The notes beneath the pieces are model-generated. The model was not told the origin of the DNA. It made no database searches and saw only the letters and a program-made list of their open reading frames with translations. A stretch of DNA of 25,367 nt from an uncultured Eubacteriales bacterium. Its GTDB lineage: Bacteria > Bacillota > Clostridia > Oscillospirales > Acutalibacteraceae. Position numbers and translations under genes: made by a program. Below, in pieces: positions 1-7,264 of the stretch; position 1 is the stretch's first letter, and every line of letters begins with the position of its first letter. Location of the stretch: contig CAJKBQ010000033.1 in assembly GCA_905198155.1 (NCBI GenBank), positions 1 to 25,367 on the forward strand, read 5' to 3'.

Positions 1-415
1 CGAGGGAGCCGGGTGTTGAAAGATTCATGTAGTCGGAATATCTTCTGCGGCCGAAGGGGAAGCCCCTCTCCGCTCGCGGGGCTCGCTCCGGCGCCCCCAG
101 AGGGGCAGTGCTCCACGCAGTGAGCACGTGCTCGGCTACGCCTCGCGAGTTTGACCGTAAAGGGTGCGCAACGCCACAGCATTTTATTGTGTTGCGATCA
201 TGTTTGCGGTTCCTTAGACCGCGGCCTGCGGCCGCTCTGCTCCCGCGAGCCCTCTCAGGCGACGCGGCTTTGCCGCGCGCCAGCTCCCCCGGAGGGGGAG
301 CTACGAGTGCACATCTGCCAGTTGGGCAAATGGCCTGCGGCCGATACTATTCTGGGGGTACAACATTAAGGTTGCGGTGCGTGTTGAGGGCAACTCGTTC
401 AGTTTTGCCGCAATT
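1..415. repeat. Mosaic intergenic repeat cluster, left copy
   Basis: This non-coding stretch is built from modules that recur in the cluster at 3740-4530. A module of the form GAGGGAGCCGGG...ATGTAGTCGG lies at 1-50. A GGGGAAGCCCC module starts near 56, and GTGCTCCACGCAGTGAGCAC at 108-127 is identical to 3797-3816. The GC-palindromic stretch at 216-245 is identical to 4041-4070, and 291-344 closely matches 4099-4152. A weaker match to the GGCAACTCCTTCAG module lies at about 386-415. Several modules are self-complementary: 282-290 pairs perfectly with 294-302, and 108-113 pairs with 122-127. Open frames run through the cluster only because of base composition. The window starts inside the cluster, so its true left end is unknown. 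Confidence 0.85.
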
Positions 416-489
416 GCATGCAATGAGTGGACGGATGGAAAATAAATAAGGCCGCACGGATGCGGCGGAGATGAAAGGAGATGAAGAGA

Positions 490-1995
490 ATGACGATGAC
501 ACATCAAAAACAGCGCGCGGTAGAGATTGAGGTGCCGACAGCGGTTTTCAATGAAAAATATATGCCGTATCTGCAATGCCGCAGCCGATATCTGGTATGC
601 TACGGCGGGGCGGGGAGCGGAAAAAGCTATTTTTTAGCTCAGCGGTATGTTCTGCGGCTGCTGAACCGCCCGAGGTGCAACCTGCTGGTGGTGCGGCAGG
701 TACAGCGCAGCAATCGGGATTCAACGTTTGCGCTGCTGCGCCAGGTGATTCAGGCGTGGGGCGTGGGAAAATGCTTCCGGGTGACAGAAAGCGAGATGCG
801 AATCGAATGCCGGAACGGCAATGGGGTGCGGTTTGCCGGGCTGGACGACGCGGAGAAACTGAAATCCATCACGTTTGCGTCCGGTGAACTGACGGACATT
901 TGGATTGAGGAGGCCAGCGAAATCCAGGAATCGGATTTCAATCAGCTGGACATCCGGCTGCGCGGCGGCTGCTCCGACAAGCAGATTTGCCTGAGCTTTA
1001 ACCCGATTGCGGCCAACCATTGGCTGCGGAAACGGTTTTTCGACGGCCATCCGCGGGAGACGACGGTCGTACATTCCACGTACCGCGATAATCGGTTTTT
1101 GGACGCGGAATATCGGAAAGTGCTGGAAAGCTACCGCACCCATGACCCGTATTATTATGCGGTGTACTGCTTGGGACAGTGGGGCGTATACGGCAAAACG
1201 GTGTTTGATGCCGGGGCGATTCAGGCACGGCTGGCGGAACTGGACGGGGACAAACCATGGGGTCGGTTCTCGTTTGGGACGGAGGCGGATCCGGAACGGT
1301 GCACTTACCAGATCCGGCGGGAGAGCATTCGGTACGAAACGGCGGATGACGGCGATATCTGCATTTATGCGCCGCCGCAGCCGGGGGTGCCGTATGTGAT
1401 CGGGGCGGACACGGCCGGGGACGGCAGCGACTATTTCGCCGCGCATGTGCTGGACAATCGCACGGGCGAACAGGCAGCGGTGCTGCACAGCCGGTTTGAC
1501 GAGGATGTGTTTGCGCAGCAGCTGTTTTGCCTGGGGATGCATTACAACGAGGCACTGATCGGTGTGGAATCCAATTTCAGCACATATCCGATTCGGGAGC
1601 TGGAACGGTTGGGATACACCAATCAGGTGATGCGGACGCGTATGGATCGGTTTACCCAGCGGGCGGCGCATTCGTACGGGGTACGCACCACGGCGCAGAC
1701 GCGGCCGGTGATGCTGGCGACGCTGGCGCGGGTGATCCGCACGGACTGCCGGATGCTGCACGATCGGGCGACGCTGAACGAGCTATTGACGTTCGTTCGG
1801 AACGAGAAAGGGCGCGCCGAGGCACAGCAGGGCGCGCACGACGATTTGGTGATGGCGCTGGCGATTGCGCACACGATTCGGCCGCAGCAGGCGACGGAAC
1901 GTCCGGTACCGGCGGCGCGGCCGGCATATACGCTGCCGCCGGAGCTGCGGAGCGAGACGGCGGGAAATATGGGAAACGGGGTGATGACATGGTAA
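490..1995 (+). CDS. terL: Phage terminase large subunit (TerL)
   Basis: This is the ATPase/nuclease motor that packages phage DNA into procapsids through the portal. The 501-aa product has a Walker A motif (GGAGSGKS, residues 39-46) and a Walker B (DIWIEE, residues 136-141). The C-terminal RNase H-like nuclease shows acidic residues in GADTAGDGSD (D307), GVESN (E360) and HDDLVMALA (D451/D452). Length and motif order fit a complete enzyme. The ATG at 490 is preferred because AAAGGAG at 474-480 ends 9 nt before it. The in-frame ATG at 481 directly abuts that ribosome binding site. The stop overlaps the next start (ATGGTAA). No small terminase gene is visible upstream, where there are only repeats. 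Confidence 0.95.
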   Translation: MTMTHQKQRAVEIEVPTAVFNEKYMPYLQCRSRYLVCYGGAGSGKSYFLAQRYVLRLLNRPRCNLLVVRQVQRSNRDSTFALLRQVIQAWGVGKCFRVTESEMRIECRNGNGVRFAGLDDAEKLKSITFASGELTDIWIEEASEIQESDFNQLDIRLRGGCSDKQICLSFNPIAANHWLRKRFFDGHPRETTVVHSTYRDNRFLDAEYRKVLESYRTHDPYYYAVYCLGQWGVYGKTVFDAGAIQARLAELDGDKPWGRFSFGTEADPERCTYQIRRESIRYETADDGDICIYAPPQPGVPYVIGADTAGDGSDYFAAHVLDNRTGEQAAVLHSRFDEDVFAQQLFCLGMHYNEALIGVESNFSTYPIRELERLGYTNQVMRTRMDRFTQRAAHSYGVRTTAQTRPVMLATLARVIRTDCRMLHDRATLNELLTFVRNEKGRAEAQQGAHDDLVMALAIAHTIRPQQATERPVPAARPAYTLPPELRSETAGNMGNGVMTW

Positions 1996-2147
1996 GAAAA
2001 TGGATCCGCAAATGGCTGGGGCTGGATGCAGTGGAGACGCGGCTGGACGCGCTGGAATGCCCGGCGCCGCTGCGGCGCGATGAGCCGGTGATTCCGGCGG
2101 ACATTATGACGGAATGGCTGGCGGGGATGCCGCGGAACAAGACGTGA
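1989..2147 (+). CDS. Small phage protein between TerL and portal (52 aa)
   Basis: The ATG lies inside the end of terL (7-nt overlap, ATGGTAA), which suggests translational coupling. The 52-aa product starts with a basic, tryptophan-rich amphipathic stretch (MVRKWIRKWLGL), followed by an acidic helix-like segment and a proline-rich middle. I do not recognise a family. Reading frame, spacing and position between two packaging genes argue that it is real: the portal ribosome binding site begins just after its stop. A role in packaging or portal assembly is only an inference from position. Confidence 0.6.
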   Translation: MVRKWIRKWLGLDAVETRLDALECPAPLRRDEPVIPADIMTEWLAGMPRNKT

Positions 2148-2165
2148 GAAAGGAAGGATTTTTCA

Positions 2166-3725
2166 TTGGAGACAGCAATTTGGCAGGAATATGAAAACGG
2201 AATCGATTACCAGAGACGAATGGGATTCCGCGAGCGGTTTCCGGAGTATATCCGGTTCAAAGAAGGGGATCAGTGGCCGCCGGCAACGGCGCGAACACGG
2301 AATCTGCCGCGGCCGGTGTTTAACATTGTGGAGATGTTTATTCGCACCAAGCGTGCGGCGGTGTTGAATCCGCACATTGCGATGACGTATTTGCCGGTGA
2401 CGGAGGAAGCGGCGCAGGGCGCGCGCGATTTGACGGACTACACGCAGCAGCTGTGGAAACGGATGGAGCAGGATCGGCTGAACGAAGAGCTGATGGACGA
2501 TGCGGCGACGCTGGGCACCGGGGCATTGCATTATTATTTTGACCCGCACGCGGAGGATCCGGGGACGCCGGAGGCGGTCGGCGAGATTCGCGGCGAAAGC
2601 ATTGATCCGCTGAATCTGTTTTTCGGCGATCCGCAGCAGACGGAGATTCAAAAGCAGCCGTATGTGATGATTGCGACGCGGCAGCGGGTTCGCGATGTGC
2701 GGCGGCTGGCGGCGGAGATGGGTGTGCCGGAGACGATGCAGACGCTGATTGCGCCGGACGATGCGGCGGGCGACGGGTATGAGGCGGCGCGCGCGGAGAT
2801 TCGGGACGCCGACAAGTGTACGGTGCTGACGAAGTATTACCGCGTGAACGGTGCGGTGGTGTACGATCAGGCGACGCGGCAGGTGGAGCTGGTACATGGA
2901 CGGAGTTTGACGCCGGCCGGACGAAAGCCGATTACGCGGTATCCGGTGGTATTGATGGCGTGGAAGCCGCGCAAGGCCAGCATTTACGGGATTGGCGAGA
3001 CAGAGGGATTGATTCCGAATCAGAAGGCGATCAATTTCAACCTGGCGATGCTGCTGCTGAGCGTGCAGCAGACGGCGTGGCCGAAGCTGGTCTCGACGCC
3101 GGGGGCGATTCGGCAGCCGGTGACGAACGAGCCGGGCGAGCATTTGATCGATTACAGCGCCGGGGGCGGCGGGATCCGGTATTTGAACCCGCCGGCGTTT
3201 GGCAGCATGGCGATGAACCTGAGCGGAATGGTGTTGGAGCTGAGCCGCACGGTGGCCGGGGTGTCGGAAGTATCGACGGGCGAGATGACGGGGCGCAATA
3301 TGGCGGCGAGTGCGATTATTGCGCTGCAAAACCAGGCGCGCACGCCGATCGTGGAGATTCAGCGGCGATTTTGGACGGTGCTGCGGCAGGCCGGACAGAT
3401 TTGGCTGCAATTTATCCGGGCGTATTATGTATTCGATCGTGCCATTGCGGCGGTGAACCGCGGGGAAACGCATGGGCGGACGTTCCGCGGGTCGAAGTAT
3501 TCCGACACGCCGTTCGATTTGACGGTGGACGTTGGCGCATCGAGCGAATTCAGCGAGGTGCTGAGTCAATCGACGCTCGATTCGTTCCTGGCGAACGGGT
3601 ATATTACGGTGGATCAGTACATCGATTTAGCGCCGGTCAACGTGGTGCCGTTTAAGGAACGGCTGAAACAGATGAGGGCGGATGCGGAAAAGGAAGCAGA
3701 GGAACGGAGGGGAGAAGAAGATTGA
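2166..3725 (+). CDS. Phage portal protein, P22-like
   Basis: This is the dodecameric ring at the capsid vertex through which DNA is packaged and ejected, and it is the partner of the upstream terminase. The 519-aa product has features of P22-type portals. The N-terminus includes FKEGDQWP, the middle includes GIGETEGLIPNQKAINF, and near residues 380-400 there is a segment with TGRNMAASAIIALQNQ. The C-terminus is a highly charged helix ending in EERRGEED. The start is TTG at 2166, because AGGAAGG at 2151-2157 lies 8 nt upstream and no suitable ATG exists. The gene ends at the border of a repeat cluster, so the head operon is interrupted here. Assignment to the P22-like group is from recognised motifs, not from an alignment. 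Confidence 0.85.
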   Translation: METAIWQEYENGIDYQRRMGFRERFPEYIRFKEGDQWPPATARTRNLPRPVFNIVEMFIRTKRAAVLNPHIAMTYLPVTEEAAQGARDLTDYTQQLWKRMEQDRLNEELMDDAATLGTGALHYYFDPHAEDPGTPEAVGEIRGESIDPLNLFFGDPQQTEIQKQPYVMIATRQRVRDVRRLAAEMGVPETMQTLIAPDDAAGDGYEAARAEIRDADKCTVLTKYYRVNGAVVYDQATRQVELVHGRSLTPAGRKPITRYPVVLMAWKPRKASIYGIGETEGLIPNQKAINFNLAMLLLSVQQTAWPKLVSTPGAIRQPVTNEPGEHLIDYSAGGGGIRYLNPPAFGSMAMNLSGMVLELSRTVAGVSEVSTGEMTGRNMAASAIIALQNQARTPIVEIQRRFWTVLRQAGQIWLQFIRAYYVFDRAIAAVNRGETHGRTFRGSKYSDTPFDLTVDVGASSEFSEVLSQSTLDSFLANGYITVDQYIDLAPVNVVPFKERLKQMRADAEKEAEERRGEED

Positions 3726-3739
3726 GGGGGAGTTGGGAG

Positions 3740-4530
3740 CGATTTATGCAGCCGGGGAAGCCCCGCTCCGCTCGCTCCGGCGACCCCAGAGTGGTAGTGC
3801 TCCACGCAGTGAGCACGTACTCGCTTCGCTCGTAAGTTCGGCCGTGATGAGTGCGCTACATGAGAAATCGCTGCGGCCTATGGCAACTCCCTCAGCCTTA
3901 GCCGCGACTGCGTCGGCGGCGGGCAGCACGCGGCCGGCACGGCCGCCGCGAGGGAGCCGGGTACCACAAGACCCATGTAGGCGGGACATCTTTTGCGGCA
4001 GAGGGGAAGTCTTTTGGGGCTGGCTGCGACTGTGTCCCATAGACCGCGGCCTGCGGCCGCTCTGCTCCCGCTGCGGCGACCGCGCGCGGTCGCGACCCGG
4101 AGGGGGAGCTACAAGTGCAGACCTGCCAGCGGTGCGAATGGCCTGCGGCCGAGGGGAAGCCCCGCTCCGCTCGCGCGTCGTACGTTCGGCCGAAGGGTTA
4201 GTCGCGTTGTCGTGTTGCGCTGCGGCGGAGGGCAACTCCTTCAGCCTTAGCCGCGACTGCGTCGGCGGCGGGCAGCTCCCTCGAGAGGGAGCCGGGTATG
4301 GAAAAGATCCATGTAGTCGGGAAAATCTTTTGGCCGCAGTATTTTGCCATGTTGAGGTTTTGTCCGCGCCCCATAGACCGCGGCCTGTGGCCGAGGGGAA
4401 GCCCCGTTCCGCTCGCGCGTCGTAAGTTCGGCCGAAGGGTCAGTCGCGTTATTGTGTTGCGCTGCGGCGGGCAGCACGCGGCCGGCACGGCCGCCGAGAG
4501 GGGAAAGATTTATGTAGTAGGGAAGGGTAT
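3740..4530. repeat. Mosaic intergenic repeat cluster, inside the head operon
   Basis: The roughly 890 bases between the portal gene and the next gene hold no credible CDS. They consist of repeated modules, many of them palindromic. Examples are 4145-4228 against 4387-4470 (84 nt, about 6 differences), 3882-3927 against 4231-4276 (46 nt, 1 difference) and 3921-3947 against 4469-4495 (27 nt, identical). Other modules match the left cluster (4041-4070 with 216-245, 4099-4152 with 291-344, 3797-3816 with 108-127). Hairpins include GCTCCCT (4275-4281) with AGGGAGC (4286-4292). The style, especially the CTCCCTC...GAGGGAGCC modules, resembles dispersed intergenic repeats I associate with Oscillospirales genomes. 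That is recollection, not a search result. Confidence 0.85.
4145..4228 (+). repeat. 84-nt direct repeat, copy 1 (copy 2 at 4387-4470)
   Basis: The two 84-nt copies differ at about six positions, and 158 nt separate the end of one from the start of the other. Each begins with a GGCCGAGGGGAAGCCCC module (a GGGG/CCCC mini-hairpin), passes through GTTCGGCCGAAGGGT and ends in GCTGCGGCGG. It is the longest well-preserved internal duplication of the cluster, so recent local copying or recombination is likely. Confidence 0.85.
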
Positions 4531-4611
4531 TTTGAGCCGCGGAAGGCGCGGAATGTGTTGGCGGTGGGTGGGCGCGGGGTGGAGAAGAATTCATGAAAGG
4601 AGGTGAGGACC

Positions 4612-4788
4612 ATGATTTGTCCGGAATGCCGGAACGAGATGTATATTTGCGGCAGTACGCTGCGGGTGTCCGGGGATCAGTCGCCGGATACGGAGACGGT
4701 GGTGGAACGGGTGCTGCGGTTTGTATGCCGGAATCCGCAGTGCGCGAAGAAGTCGGTTGAACGGGAGGAGGCGGTGCGATTGCTTTGA
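4612..4788 (+). CDS. Small zinc-ribbon-like protein in the head cassette (58 aa)
   Basis: The 58-aa product has CPEC at residues 3-6 and a second pair, C39 and C44 (CRNPQC), a likely four-cysteine zinc site with an extra C13 between. The linker is acidic and polar (SGDQSPDTE), and the C-terminus is charged. The ATG at 4612 is chosen because AAAGGAGG at 4596-4603 gives 8-nt spacing; a GTG at 4603 would sit within the ribosome binding site. It lies just after the repeat cluster and 51 nt before the scaffold gene. Similar short Cys-rich proteins occur in some phage head clusters, but I cannot give a function. DNA binding or a structural role is speculation. Confidence 0.75.
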   Translation: MICPECRNEMYICGSTLRVSGDQSPDTETVVERVLRFVCRNPQCAKKSVEREEAVRLL

Positions 4789-4839
4789 GTCGCGGAACGG
4801 AAAACAGACCCAGATGAAATTTTGAAAGGAGACGGTTGA

Positions 4840-5310
4840 ATGATCGACAAACAGAAACCGGAAGGCAGCGCGGAATCCGCAGCGGCGGCTGCGGCGGAAA
4901 ATGCGCCGGAGAACAACACGGAGGTGGAGGCGCTGCGCGAGAAGCTGCGCGCGTATGAACGGGCCGAGGAAGAACAGCGGTTGATGGGAGACGCGCACGG
5001 CGATGCGTATCGCCGGTGGCATGATGAAATCCATCAGCTGGCCGACTACGCCAATGCGCGCGGGCGTGCCATTACGCTGACGGCGGCATTTCACGCGGTG
5101 CTGATTGAGCATTTGGACGAGCTGCTGAACGAAGCGGCGGCGCGCGCGGAGCGCGAGGCGCTGGCGCAGCGTGCGGCCAACGAGACGGCGACCCCCAATG
5201 CCCTGCGCAGCGAGGCGGCCGACGATGCCGTGGATTACGAGCGGATGTCGGACGAGGCGTTTGAACGCGTGCTGCGGATGGCACTGAATGGGGAACTGAA
5301 ACGCGGGTAA
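4840..5310 (+). CDS. Putative capsid scaffolding protein
   Basis: The 156-aa acidic, Ala/Glu-rich and mainly helical protein sits directly before the major capsid gene, the usual place for a scaffold that guides procapsid assembly and is then lost. The N-terminal 28 residues are low complexity, and residues 30-50 look coiled-coil (EVEALREKLRAYERAEEE). The C-terminus is a short amphipathic segment ending in basic residues (NGELKRG), like the capsid-binding tail of known scaffolds. The start is the ATG at 4840 with AAAGGAG at 4825-4831. The assignment rests on position, size and composition; there is no diagnostic motif and no protease domain is seen. Confidence 0.65.
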   Translation: MIDKQKPEGSAESAAAAAAENAPENNTEVEALREKLRAYERAEEEQRLMGDAHGDAYRRWHDEIHQLADYANARGRAITLTAAFHAVLIEHLDELLNEAAARAEREALAQRAANETATPNALRSEAADDAVDYERMSDEAFERVLRMALNGELKRG

Positions 5311-5367
5311 TTTGGCAATTGCCCGACAGAGAATCGATTTTTGACGATTAGAAAGGAATTTGAAATT

Positions 5368-6303
5368 ATGGCAGATGTAACGAATACGATTGGAACGGTT
5401 AGCGCGGAAAACAAGACCTTTTACGAGAAAGCGCTGTTGAAGCGATTGACGCCGGAACTGGTGTACGCCAAGTACGGGCAGAAGAAATCTGCGCCGCGCA
5501 ATGAGGGGACGACGGTGAATTTCCGCCGGTTCAATGCGATTGCGCCCAAGACCACTGCGCTGACGGAGGGCGTGACCCCGGACGGAAGTGCGCTGACGGT
5601 GACGACGGTGACGGCGACGGTGAACCAGTACGGCGACTTCGTCCGCGTGTCGGATGTGCTGGACATGACCGGAATTGATCCCGTGATTACGGAGATGGCG
5701 CAGGTGCTGGGCGAATCCGCCGGGCTGGCGGTGGACTCGGTGGTGCGCGACGTGGTGCTGAAAGGCACCAGCGTGCAGTATGCGGGCGGCGCGGACAGCC
5801 GCGACAAAGTGGTCGCCGGAAAAACGCTGACGACCGAGGAAATCCGCAAGGCGGTGCGCACGCTGCGCTGCAACCATGCCAAGCCGCTCGACGGGCGCTG
5901 CTACATTGGCATTGTGGATCCGGAGACGGCGTATGACCTGATGAACGATTCGCTGTGGCAGGATGTGTCGAAGTACAACGGCGGCCAGGCGATTATGGAC
6001 GGAGAAATCGGCCGCTTGTGCGGGGTACGGTTCGTGGAAACCGGCAACGGCAAAACCATCAGCAACGGGGCATCTACCGGCGCGATTAACCTGCATCAGA
6101 CGATGATTATCGGCGCGGACGCGTACGGTACGGTGGACATTGCCGGGTCTTCGCATCCGGAGATCATCATCAAGGGCACCGAGTCCGGCGGGACGGCCGA
6201 TCCGCTGAATCAGCGCGGAACCATCGGCTGGAAGGCGATGTTTACTGCGGTTCGGCTGCAGGAACTGGCGATGGTTCGAATTGAACACGCGGTCAGCGCG
6301 TAA
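5368..6303 (+). CDS. Major capsid protein, N4-gp56 family
   Basis: This is the coat protein of the icosahedral head (HK97 fold). The 311-aa product carries the hallmarks of the N4-gp56 family: KYGQKKSAP near residues 35-43, NFRRFNAI near 51-58, LTEGVTPDG at 65-73, a QYGDFVRVSDVLD segment, GEIGRLCGVRFVET, and near the C-terminus GGTADPLNQRGTIGWKA. Length is normal for the family. The start is ATG 5368 with GAAAGGA at 5351-5357; the frame is open back to a TTG at 5341, but that would lack a ribosome binding site. The upstream neighbour is the putative scaffold. A strong hairpin follows the stop codon. This is the best family assignment in the cassette. Confidence 0.93.
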   Translation: MADVTNTIGTVSAENKTFYEKALLKRLTPELVYAKYGQKKSAPRNEGTTVNFRRFNAIAPKTTALTEGVTPDGSALTVTTVTATVNQYGDFVRVSDVLDMTGIDPVITEMAQVLGESAGLAVDSVVRDVVLKGTSVQYAGGADSRDKVVAGKTLTTEEIRKAVRTLRCNHAKPLDGRCYIGIVDPETAYDLMNDSLWQDVSKYNGGQAIMDGEIGRLCGVRFVETGNGKTISNGASTGAINLHQTMIIGADAYGTVDIAGSSHPEIIIKGTESGGTADPLNQRGTIGWKAMFTAVRLQELAMVRIEHAVSA

Positions 6304-6334
6304 GTTCTCAGTTCGGACGATATACGGGGGCGGG

Positions 6335-6357
6335 GCGTGCCGCGGTATGCGGCACGC
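6335..6357 (+). promoter_or_regulatory. Stem-loop downstream of the capsid gene
   Basis: A perfect 9-bp GC-rich stem (GCGTGCCGC/GCGGCACGC) with a 5-nt loop lies 31 nt after the capsid stop. No T-tract follows, so it is unlikely to be a full terminator. Protection of the capsid mRNA 3' end, or partial attenuation, is a reasonable inference given the high expression needed for coat protein. Confidence 0.6.
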
Positions 6358-6419
6358 TGTCCGCAGCGCTTCGATATGAAGCGTGTGAAAATATGACATG
6401 ACAAAGGAGAGACGCGATT

Positions 6420-6665
6420 ATGGATATGCAAAACGCACAGTACGCGGAACGAAACATTCAGGAAGATGAATCTGCGCGGGCGACCGGCGAGGCGCTCGGC
6501 AGACAGGAAAAGGTTCGGGTTCGGGTTCCGATGAATCCGCTGAACGAGGACGACACGGTGGTGCCGGTGTGCATCAACGGGCATCATTACTGGCTGGAAC
6601 GCGGAAAGACCGTGGAGGTGCCGCGCACGGTGGCGGACATTTTGGAAGAAGCGGCATATATCTGA
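6420..6665 (+). CDS. Small capsid-associated phage protein (81 aa)
   Basis: The 81-aa product lies between the major capsid and adaptor genes. After a polar, charged N-terminal 30 residues comes a compact conserved-looking domain: VRVRVPMNPLNEDDTVVPVCINGHHYW, then a GKTVEVPRTVADIL segment. Short proteins of this pattern (NG..Y.L.RG..V.VP..V...L) commonly follow N4-gp56-type capsid genes in Firmicute phages. Decoration or capsid-stabilising function is inferred only from position. The ATG at 6420 has AAAGGAGA at 6403-6410; a second in-frame ATG at 6426 is possible. Confidence 0.7.
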   Translation: MDMQNAQYAERNIQEDESARATGEALGRQEKVRVRVPMNPLNEDDTVVPVCINGHHYWLERGKTVEVPRTVADILEEAAYI

Positions 6666-6685
6666 GCGGAAAGGAGCCGGGGACG

Positions 6686-7228
6686 ATGACCAAACAGGAT
6701 GCGAAAGCGGGCGCGCTGCGCTGGATTGACGAGGCGACCGTCAACGGTCATGCCGTGGCGGCGGAAGAATTGGCGGATTTTCGGGATCGGATGGACTACC
6801 TGATCGGCGGGGTGCTTGCGGAGCTGGGGGTGCTGTTCCCGCTGGTGGGGACGGTACAGTCGGACGGCGGCGTGATGCAGCTGCCGGCGGATTGCCGGCG
6901 CGTGCTGCGCGTGGTGCGGTCGGAAAACGGGGCCGCGGTGGATGCGGCGGTGCGGGACGGCATGATGGTACTGCCGCAAGTGCCGGTTACGGTGATTTAC
7001 GAACGGCGGCCGGAGATTCCGGCACCGGACGCGCCGGACACTACGGTGCTGGACTGCGCGCCGGGAGCGGAACCGCTGGTGCCGCTGAAACTGGCGGCAG
7101 ATCTGCTGATTGGGACAATTGACCGGGTGGCGACGGCCGGGTATCTGACCAGCCGGTACAATGAAATGCGGTGGCAGCTGGCGGGATCGTGCGGCGATGC
7201 GCCGATTGCGGCGGTGTACACGGGATGA
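6686..7228 (+). CDS. Putative head-tail connector/adaptor protein
   Basis: The 180-aa protein lies between capsid-associated and tail genes, the place of the adaptor that docks on the portal in podoviruses (P22 gp4 or T7 gp11 position). The N-terminus is helical with AGALRWIDEATVNG; a strand-rich middle follows (VMQLPADCRRVLRVV, VTVIYERRP), then a C-terminal helix containing LIGTIDRVATAGYLTSRYNE. This helix-strand-helix arrangement with a terminal YNE helix is familiar from connector proteins. The ATG at 6686 has AAAGGAG just upstream (6670-6676), after the previous stop. The function is inferred from position and general architecture. Confidence 0.6.
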   Translation: MTKQDAKAGALRWIDEATVNGHAVAAEELADFRDRMDYLIGGVLAELGVLFPLVGTVQSDGGVMQLPADCRRVLRVVRSENGAAVDAAVRDGMMVLPQVPVTVIYERRPEIPAPDAPDTTVLDCAPGAEPLVPLKLAADLLIGTIDRVATAGYLTSRYNEMRWQLAGSCGDAPIAAVYTG

Positions 7229-7264
7229 ACGGCGTTTTGATTTTTTGGGAAAGGAGTTGATTCG

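Noticed and set aside
290..445. Open frame ending in GNSFSFAAIACNEWTDGK just before terL, as a possible remnant of a small terminase or other upstream gene
   Set aside because: The frame runs through repeat modules, and its last part (386-415) matches the GGCAACTCCTTCAG module of the other cluster. There is no start signal.
3740..4530. CRISPR array or a known large phage-associated RNA (ROOL/GOLLD type)
   Set aside because: Repeats vary in length and order with no regular spacers, and the modules recur as mosaic pieces. I recognise no conserved large-RNA signature, but could not run a covariance search.
3682..4606. Several open frames of 85-250 aa on both strands in the repeat cluster
   Set aside because: They follow repeat modules, are Arg/Ala/Gly/Pro-rich, have no ribosome binding sites and overlap one another.
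4591..6399. Long minus-strand frame (602 aa) opposite the scaffold and capsid genes
   Set aside because: It is the antisense shadow of well-supported coding sequence; the Arg/His/Pro-rich composition is typical of that.
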